From NCBI RefSeq assembly GCF_003952165.1, contig NZ_RXFT01000024.1, positions 1-64,000 of the forward strand: a stretch of 64,000 nucleotides of DNA, written 5' to 3'. A program made the translations under genes and the position numbers. The notes beneath the pieces were generated by a model, which saw only the letters and a list, made by a program, of their open reading frames with translations, was not told where the DNA came from and did no database searches. The DNA comes from Variovorax guangxiensis (GTDB taxonomy: Bacteria > Pseudomonadota > Gammaproteobacteria > Burkholderiales > Burkholderiaceae_C). Within the stretch, counting starts at the first letter, position 1. Every line of letters begins with the position of its first letter. Below are positions 59,238 through 64,000 of this stretch, one piece after another.

Positions 59238-60989
59238 ATGACGAATTCCCCCGCTGCCACCCTCGGCGATGCCGCCAGCGGCCCCGTGCCGCCGAAGCCC
59301 GGCGCCGATGCCGGAGTGCCGCCTTCGGTCGGTGCCTTCCACTACACGCGCTATGAACCCCGCACGCCCGAACTCGGCCCCGATGGCATCGAAGCAGCCA
59401 GCCACCCCGTGGTGATCGCCGGCGGCGGGCCGGTCGGCATGGCGCTCGCGCTGGGGCTCGCGAACCACGGCGTGCGCAGCGTGATCCTCGAAGCCGACGA
59501 CACCGTGTGCGTGGGCAGCCGCGCGGCCTGCATCTCGCGCCGCAGCCTGGAGATCATGGAGCGGCTCGGCGTGTTGCCCGCCTTCATGGACAAGGGCCTG
59601 CCCTGGACCGGCGGTCGCAGCTTCTACAAGACCGCCGAGGTGTTCCGCTTCGAGATGCCTAACGACGAGCGGCAGAAGCTGCCGCCGATGATCAACCTCG
59701 AGCAGTACTACGCCGAGCACTACCTGCTCGCGGAGATCCTGCGCCGCAACGAACAAACGCCGGGGCTCGTCGACATCCGCTGGGGCACCGAGCTCACCGG
59801 CCTCGCGCAGGACGAGGAGGGCGTGACGCTCGACGTGCGCAATGCCCTCGGCGCCTACCGGCTGCGCGGCCAGTGGCTCGCGGCCTGCGACGGCGGCCAG
59901 AGCTTCGTGCGCAAGACGATGGGGCTCGCGCTCGAGGGGACGGGCTACGAAGGCCGCTACGTGATCATCGACATCGAGCTCAAGAGCGGCCACCCCACCG
60001 AGCGCCGCGCCTGGTTCGACCCTCCCTGGAACCCCGGCTCGACCGTGCTGATGCACCGCCAGCCCGACGACATCTGGCGCATCGACTACCAGCTGCGCCC
60101 CGGCCAGAGCACCGAGGAGGCGCTGCAGCCAGCGGCGGTGGCGGAGTTCGTGCAGCGCCACCTCGACGCCATCGGCGAAGGCCACCTGCCGTGGAAGACG
60201 GTGTGGACTTCGGTGTACCGCGCCGGCGCGATGACGCTGGAGAGCTACCGCCACGGTCGCGTCATGTTCGCGGGCAACGCGGCGCATGCCATGCCGATCT
60301 TCGGCGTGCGCGGGCTCAACTCCGGCTTCGACGACGCGGACAACCTCGCGTGGAAGCTGGCCTTCGTCGCGAAGGGGCTGTCCGATGCGGCGCTGCTCGA
60401 TTCGTACTCGCAGGAGCGCATCGAGGCCTTCCACGTCAACGCCGAGAACGCCATGCGCAGCACCGAGTTCATGTCGCCGCCCTCGCGCGGCTTCGACCTG
60501 CTGCGCGAGGCGGCGCTGTCACTGTCTGAGGAGCATCGCGGCATCGCGCAGCTCATCAACCCGCGCCAGACGCAGGCGGTGCGCTATGCGGCCTCGCCGC
60601 TGTCGAGCGATGGCGACGATCTGTCCGCTGGCCCTTTGCCGGGCGAGGCGATGCCCGAGCAACAGCTCGAACGCGGCCACCTCACCGACTGGATCGCGCC
60701 CACCTTCACGCTGCTGGTGCTGCGGCCAGACCTCGTCGCGCTGCCGTCCGGCGACATCGAGCGGGCATGCAAGGGCGCGCTGCCCTTCGTGCTCCGCGCC
60801 ATCGCAAGCCCGGGCACCGACAGCGCCGACGCGCATGCCTCGCCGACAGTGTTCGAGGCGCTCGGCGCGTTGGACGGCGCGGTCTACCTGCTGCGCCCCG
60901 ACGGCCACGTCGCCGCGCGCTGGCATCGCCTGCCGGCCGGCGCCCTGCAACCCGCACTGGCCCGCGCGGCCCGGGAGATTTCCGCATGA
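59238..60989 (+). CDS. FAD-dependent aromatic hydroxylase (class A flavin monooxygenase)
   Basis: 583 residues. The FAD Rossmann motif is at 60-70 (IAGGGPVGMAL), DGG with a following R near 215 (ACDGGQSFVRK), and the second FAD motif GRVMFAGNAAHAMPIFG near 336, with RGLNSGFDDADNLAWKLA. This matches group A phenol/3-hydroxybenzoate/3-(3-hydroxyphenyl)propionate hydroxylases, using NAD(P)H and O2 to add an OH ortho or para to an existing one. The first 55 residues are a Pro-rich extension. A GACAAT hexamer ends 8 nt before ATG and no ribosome binding site is seen. The next gene overlaps (ATGA). Confidence 0.87.
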   Translation: MTNSPAATLGDAASGPVPPKPGADAGVPPSVGAFHYTRYEPRTPELGPDGIEAASHPVVIAGGGPVGMALALGLANHGVRSVILEADDTVCVGSRAACISRRSLEIMERLGVLPAFMDKGLPWTGGRSFYKTAEVFRFEMPNDERQKLPPMINLEQYYAEHYLLAEILRRNEQTPGLVDIRWGTELTGLAQDEEGVTLDVRNALGAYRLRGQWLAACDGGQSFVRKTMGLALEGTGYEGRYVIIDIELKSGHPTERRAWFDPPWNPGSTVLMHRQPDDIWRIDYQLRPGQSTEEALQPAAVAEFVQRHLDAIGEGHLPWKTVWTSVYRAGAMTLESYRHGRVMFAGNAAHAMPIFGVRGLNSGFDDADNLAWKLAFVAKGLSDAALLDSYSQERIEAFHVNAENAMRSTEFMSPPSRGFDLLREAALSLSEEHRGIAQLINPRQTQAVRYAASPLSSDGDDLSAGPLPGEAMPEQQLERGHLTDWIAPTFTLLVLRPDLVALPSGDIERACKGALPFVLRAIASPGTDSADAHASPTVFEALGALDGAVYLLRPDGHVAARWHRLPAGALQPALARAAREISA

Positions 60990-61207
60990 CGACCACCACT
61001 GCCCCGCAGCTCCAACCCGATGCCCGGGACCGCCTCTATGCCGAATGCGCGCGAGCCATCACCGAAGCTGGAACCGAGCGCGAATCGCTCTTCCTCGCGC
61101 GGCTCGCTCTGCTGCTGTTCGAGCAGGTCGGCGACGAGGCGCGTTGTCGCGCCGCGCTGGCCGACGCGCTGCGGGCTCTGCCCGTACCATCGCTTTCCGC
61201 TTCCTGA
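60986..61207 (+). CDS. DUF2783 family small protein
   Basis: 73 residues from ATG 60986, overlapping the hydroxylase stop. The motif SLFLARLALLLFEQVGDEA with a preceding A-I-x-E-A-G helix is typical of DUF2783 proteins, which are nearly always encoded next to FAD aromatic hydroxylases and may be small accessory or oligomerisation factors. Helical, cytoplasmic. Function unknown. Confidence 0.75.
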   Translation: MTTTTAPQLQPDARDRLYAECARAITEAGTERESLFLARLALLLFEQVGDEARCRAALADALRALPVPSLSAS

Positions 61208-61249
61208 TTTCCGGAACTACATACAACCAGCAGATTGGAGACTGATTCC

Positions 61250-62224
61250 ATGGATCGCCGCACCCTTATCGCCACGCTCGCCTCCGGCGCCGCGATGGCC
61301 GCATCGCCCTTCGCCCGCGCGCAGGAATACCCCGCGCAGCTCATCAAGTGGGTCGTGCCCTATCCGGCAGGCGGCGGCACCGACGTGATCGCGCGCGTGC
61401 TGGCCGAATCGATGCGCCAGACGCTGGGCCAGCAGATCGTGGTGGACAACCGCCCTGGCGCCTCGACCAACATCGGCGCCGATATCGTCGCCAAGAGCAA
61501 GCCCGACGGCTACACGATCCTGTCGGCCGACAACGCGGTGCTGGCCTTCAACGAGCACCTGTTCAGCAAGCTGCCGTTCAGCCCAGAGAAAGACTTCACC
61601 TACATCGGCGCCATCGGCAAGTTCCCGCTGGCGCTCGTGGTGCATCCCGACTTCCCGGCGAAGAACTTCAAGGACTTCCTGGCCTACGTGAAGGCCAACC
61701 CCGGCAAGGTCAACTACGCCTCGCCCGGCAACGGCTCGCCGCACCACCTGGCGATGGAAATGTTCAAGGTGCGCACCGGCACCTTCATCACCCACATCCC
61801 GTACCGCGGCGCCGCGCCCGCCATGGCCGACGTGATGGGCGGCCAGGTGCCCTGCATGTTCCTCGACCTGGCCTCGGGCCTGCCGATCATGCAGAGCAAC
61901 AAGGTGCGCGTGCTGGCCATCGGCTCGGGCGCGCGCAGCAAGCCGCTGCCCAACGTGCCGACGCTGGCCGAGGTGGGCGTGCCCAACACGGAAGTGTTCG
62001 CGTTCCAGGGCATCCTGGGCCCGGCCAACCTGCCGGCGGCGGTGGTGAACAAGCTCAACGGCGACCTGAACAAGGCTTTCAGCACGCCGGCCGTGCAGAA
62101 GCGCTTCGACGACTTCGGCATGGAAGCGATGCCGGGCACGCCGGCGCAGTTCGCGGCGCTGTCGCGTGCCGAGTCGAAGCGCTGGGGCCCGATCATCAAG
62201 CAGGCGGGAATCAAGCTGGACTGA
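61250..62224 (+). CDS. Bug family tripartite tricarboxylate transporter substrate-binding protein
   Basis: 324 residues from ATG 61250, preceded by TTGGAG. The signal sequence starts MDRRTLIATLA, with twin arginines (Tat-type is possible), and cleaves near ARAQ (26-29). Bug fold: VPYPAGGGTDVIAR, VVDNRPGASTNIGA and VPTLAEVG motifs. Such receptors are very numerous in Comamonadaceae and bind carboxylates or aromatic acids. No TctA/B genes are near. It is 42 nt after the DUF2783 gene and may be cotranscribed with the hydroxylase, so its ligand is probably the substrate of that enzyme. Confidence 0.9.
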   Translation: MDRRTLIATLASGAAMAASPFARAQEYPAQLIKWVVPYPAGGGTDVIARVLAESMRQTLGQQIVVDNRPGASTNIGADIVAKSKPDGYTILSADNAVLAFNEHLFSKLPFSPEKDFTYIGAIGKFPLALVVHPDFPAKNFKDFLAYVKANPGKVNYASPGNGSPHHLAMEMFKVRTGTFITHIPYRGAAPAMADVMGGQVPCMFLDLASGLPIMQSNKVRVLAIGSGARSKPLPNVPTLAEVGVPNTEVFAFQGILGPANLPAAVVNKLNGDLNKAFSTPAVQKRFDDFGMEAMPGTPAQFAALSRAESKRWGPIIKQAGIKLD

Positions 62225-62252
62225 GCTCGCCAAGGAGCGCCTCTTTTCGCGA

Positions 62253-62340
62253 AACACCGCGGAACCGGCTCTGCCGGGCCGCAGGTGTTGCCCCCGGCAG
62301 GGGGTGGAGAAGCGACACGAAGTGCGCGGAGCCTGGGGGC
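62253..62340 (+). repeat. Multi-hairpin intergenic repeat element (REP-like)
   Basis: Two structures in a row. The first, 62253-62289, folds as AACACCGCGG ... CCGCAGGTGTT with an inner CCGGC/GCCGG stem. The second, 62290-62340, has outer arms GCCCCC and GGGGGC and an inner CCCCC/GGGGG pair plus CACGAAGTG. The unit fills the gap between the bug gene and the convergent MORN-like gene. I recall similar sequences as common intergenic repeats in Variovorax-type genomes, but only one copy is in this window. Confidence 0.5.
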
Positions 62341-62341
62341 G

Positions 62342-63514
62342 TTATCTTGTATATGCCTTGCGCGAGCCGTCCTCGAAGACTTCGTCGTCGCGCTGCAGCT
62401 CGCCGTTCTCGTCCCATGCGCGCTCGCGCGTGACGCGGCCCTTGGCGTCGAAGCTCGACTCGGCCAGCAGCGTGCCTTTCTCGCTGAAGCGCTGGTGGGT
62501 GCCGACCGGTATCTGCCGGTTTCGGCCCTGTATCTCGTAGCGGCCCTGCGCGGCGCGCTGGCCGCTGTCGTAGAACTCGGTGATCTCGACCGCGCGCGCG
62601 TCGCCGTTGCCGCTGTAGGCCGACTTGCTGCGCGGCTGGCCGTTGAGGTAGTAGCTGTCGTCGACGATCGGTTCGCCCGCGCTGTTCCAGCGCTGGTCGC
62701 GCACCAGCGTTCCCTTTTCGGAGAAGGCCTGCTCGCGCACGCGGATGCTCGTGCGCTCCACCAGCAGGAAGGCGGTCTCGCGGCGCTTGACGCCTTCCGA
62801 TGAAAAGCTCTGCTCGACGCGCTGGTTGCCCACCGTCTCGTCGAGCGACGAGGTCTTGCCGTTGTCGTAGAAGCTTTGCGCGCGCACCCGCTTGCCCGAC
62901 ACGTACGCGAGGCGCGAGCGCAGGATGCCGCGCGCGTCGAACAGGTCGACCTGCGAGGGGCCGGTGCCCGAGAAGCCGCAGAGCTTCGCGTCGTCGACCA
63001 CCGGCGCCAGCGTGGGCGCGTCGGCGCAGCGCAGGGCCGAGAGCTGGCCGTGCTCGGTGAACTCGACCGAGGCGCGCTCGTTGCCGCCGCCGGTGTCGGA
63101 GGTCGGATAGAAGATCGCGCGCCGCAGCTTGCCGTCGGGGTAGAAGCTGCGCACCAGGCCGCGCTCCTGGCCATCGTCGTAGGTGGCGTCGCGCAGTACG
63201 CGGCCGGTGGGCGAGAACTCGCGGGCGCGGCCCTGCAGGTTGCCCTTGGTGTTGACGCTTTGCTCCCTGGCGAGCTTGCCCTTCTCGTAGATGCGCACCA
63301 GGCCCATCGACACGCCGTTCTGTATCTGCTCCTCGCGCTGCAGCTCGCCGCTCGCGCGGTCCTTGCAGCGCAGCAGGCCGGTCTTGCCGGCGGTGCTGCT
63401 GCCGTTGTCGGGGTTCACGGGGCGGCCGTTGAGTTCGCAGTCGAGCTGGGCGTGCGCGAGGGTGGCGCACAGCAGCGCCAGGGGCGCGATGACGGCGGCC
63501 GGGCGCGGGATCAT
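62342..63514 (-). CDS. Exported YwqK/MORN-like repeat protein
   Basis: 390 residues. Signal peptide (cleavage after LAHA near 22). The mature protein is about twelve imperfect repeats of the type F-Y-x-x-G-K-x-x-x-x-x-x-Y (for example VRIYEKGKLARE, RSFYPDGKLRRA, QSFYDNGKTSS, EFYDSGQRAAQG), which match YwqK-type or MORN-like antitoxin repeats. Such folds form a beta-strand ladder. Function unknown; YwqK names arise from a Bacillus toxin-antitoxin locus, but no toxin is next to it and the protein is exported, so that role is doubtful. Confidence 0.75.
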   Translation of the reverse strand: MIPRPAAVIAPLALLCATLAHAQLDCELNGRPVNPDNGSSTAGKTGLLRCKDRASGELQREEQIQNGVSMGLVRIYEKGKLAREQSVNTKGNLQGRAREFSPTGRVLRDATYDDGQERGLVRSFYPDGKLRRAIFYPTSDTGGGNERASVEFTEHGQLSALRCADAPTLAPVVDDAKLCGFSGTGPSQVDLFDARGILRSRLAYVSGKRVRAQSFYDNGKTSSLDETVGNQRVEQSFSSEGVKRRETAFLLVERTSIRVREQAFSEKGTLVRDQRWNSAGEPIVDDSYYLNGQPRSKSAYSGNGDARAVEITEFYDSGQRAAQGRYEIQGRNRQIPVGTHQRFSEKGTLLAESSFDAKGRVTRERAWDENGELQRDDEVFEDGSRKAYTR

Positions 63515-63518
63515 CTGC

Positions 63519-63932
63519 TTACTTGTCGTAGAGGGAGTCCAGGGAACGGAAGCCCTTCACCTCGATCGGATTGCCGAACGGGTCGTGGAAGAACATCGTC
63601 CACTGCTCGCCGGGCTGTCCCTCGAAGCGCACCTGCGGCTTCAGCACGAACTCGGTGCCGGCGGCCTCCAGCCGCTGCGCCATCGCCTGCCAGTCGGGCA
63701 GCGCGAGCGCGAGGCCGAAGTGCGGCATGGGCACCATCACGTCGCCGACGCGGCCGGTACGGGCGGTGGCAAAGGGTTCGCCCAGATGAAGGGAAATCTG
63801 GTGGCCGAAGAAGTCGAAGTCGACCCAGGTGTCGGTGCTTCGGCCTTCGGCGCAACCGAGTACGCCGCCATAGAAGCGGCGGGCGCCGTCGAGGTCGCGG
63901 ACATTGAAGGCAAGGTGGAAGATGCTTTGCAT
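63519..63932 (-). CDS. VOC family protein (glyoxalase/bleomycin resistance/dioxygenase fold)
   Basis: 137 residues. One or two beta-alpha-beta-beta-beta units: the opening FHLAFNVRDLDGARRFY places a metal-ligand-type His early, HFGLALALPDWQA in the middle, and MFFHDPFGNPIEVKGF near the end with Glu as a likely ligand. Metal-binding enzyme or binding protein of unknown substrate. A CATAAT hexamer ends 8 nt before the start and no ribosome binding site is seen. It starts 5 nt before the MORN-like gene on the same strand. Confidence 0.85.
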   Translation of the reverse strand: MQSIFHLAFNVRDLDGARRFYGGVLGCAEGRSTDTWVDFDFFGHQISLHLGEPFATARTGRVGDVMVPMPHFGLALALPDWQAMAQRLEAAGTEFVLKPQVRFEGQPGEQWTMFFHDPFGNPIEVKGFRSLDSLYDK

Positions 63933-63940
63933 GGTTTCGG

Positions 63941-63946
63941 ATTATG
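63941..63946 (-). promoter_or_regulatory. Candidate -10 element of the VOC gene
   Basis: CATAAT on the minus strand, 8 nt upstream of ATG 63932, with no ribosome binding site between; would give a near-leaderless transcript. Confidence 0.4.
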
Positions 63947-64000
63947 GGCAGCGGTGCTGTGAGAATGCCGGACTTTCTTTCATCGTGGAGCAAGCCTTGC

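Noticed and set aside
62342..63514. Antitoxin role for the YwqK-like protein
   Set aside because: It has a signal peptide and no adjacent toxin gene; the repeats alone do not support an antitoxin.
63965..64000. Possible start of a plus-strand gene at ATG 63965 (reading MPDFLSSWSKPC to the window end)
   Set aside because: Only 12 codons are visible and no clear ribosome binding site precedes it; cannot be supported.
1..64000. tRNA, rRNA, CRISPR arrays, insertion sequences and prophage genes
   Set aside because: Both strands were read for cloverleaf sequences, regularly spaced repeats, transposase motifs and phage structural genes; none was found.

Overview
The window looks like chromosome from a GC-rich betaproteobacterium of the order Burkholderiales, most likely family Comamonadaceae and close to Variovorax. 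This rests on the combination of protein families (DUF2242 and DUF3567 proteins, DUF4148-like exported proteins, a Bug-type solute receptor, a CYP102-type P450, wax ester synthase plus PHA phasins, PilT/PilU next to YggS). The genus is an inference from memory of those families, not a database result. No rRNA, tRNA, CRISPR array, insertion sequence or prophage was seen. No gene-free stretch exceeds 300 bases; the longest gaps are about 230 nt before gdhA (10772-11001) and about 215 nt between a peptidase and the wax ester synthase (27049-27263).

Layout. 1-1.5 kb: end of a peptidoglycan-amidase-type effector followed by a small exported protein that is probably its immunity partner; both are visibly AT-richer than the rest. 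1.6-6.2 kb: glutathione transferase, rsmI, yraN, diaA-like, dolP-like (cell envelope and replication timing, a synteny also seen in enterobacteria), then a beta-hydroxyacid dehydrogenase. 6.3-9.7 kb: pilU, pilT, yggS and an Lrp-type regulator. 9.9-12.3 kb: two small exported DUF4148-like proteins and glutamate dehydrogenase. 12.3-15.9 kb: AlkB-like dioxygenase, P-loop kinase, DUF2242 lipoprotein, MarR regulator with a FUSC exporter. 16.0-23.4 kb: an eight-gene membrane/AAA+ operon (RDD, RDD, SpoIIM-like, membrane protein, DUF4129, DUF4350, MoxR, DUF58). 23.5-27.0 kb: DUF805 protein, arginase, prolyl oligopeptidase.

27.3-31.7 kb is a storage-lipid block: wax ester synthase/DGAT, a phasin-like protein, a PHA-granule protein, a TetR regulator and a lipase-like hydrolase. 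Three of these proteins carry Lys/Ala/Pro-rich histone-H1-like stretches. 31.8-37.2 kb (minus strand) is a compact type VI secretion cargo module: vgrG, DUF2169 adaptor, PAAR-like tip, a toxin of unrecognised activity and its putative immunity gene, each overlapping the next by a few bases. 38.0-48.4 kb looks like fatty-acyl metabolism: a P450-reductase fusion, a periplasmic receptor, a TetR regulator, and a divergent acyl-CoA ligase followed by a single-chain biotin-dependent acyl-CoA carboxylase.

48.4-57.1 kb is mixed housekeeping: SGNH esterase, YXWGXW protein, purU, omega-amino-acid aminotransferase, ogt, ChaN-like lipoprotein, AbrB-type membrane protein, DUF3567 and DUF3108 proteins. 57.2-62.2 kb is an aromatic or organic acid catabolic block: FAH-family hydrolase, LuxR regulator, FAD hydroxylase, DUF2783 protein and Bug receptor, ending in a multi-hairpin intergenic repeat. 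62.3-63.9 kb: a YwqK/MORN-like exported protein and a VOC-fold protein.

The strongest candidates for something new are the unknown toxin/immunity pair of the T6SS module, the shared basic tails of the storage-granule proteins, and the long-chain acyl-CoA carboxylase locus. At least seven genes also have a -10-like hexamer 6-8 nt before their start codon and no ribosome binding site, suggesting leaderless transcripts.
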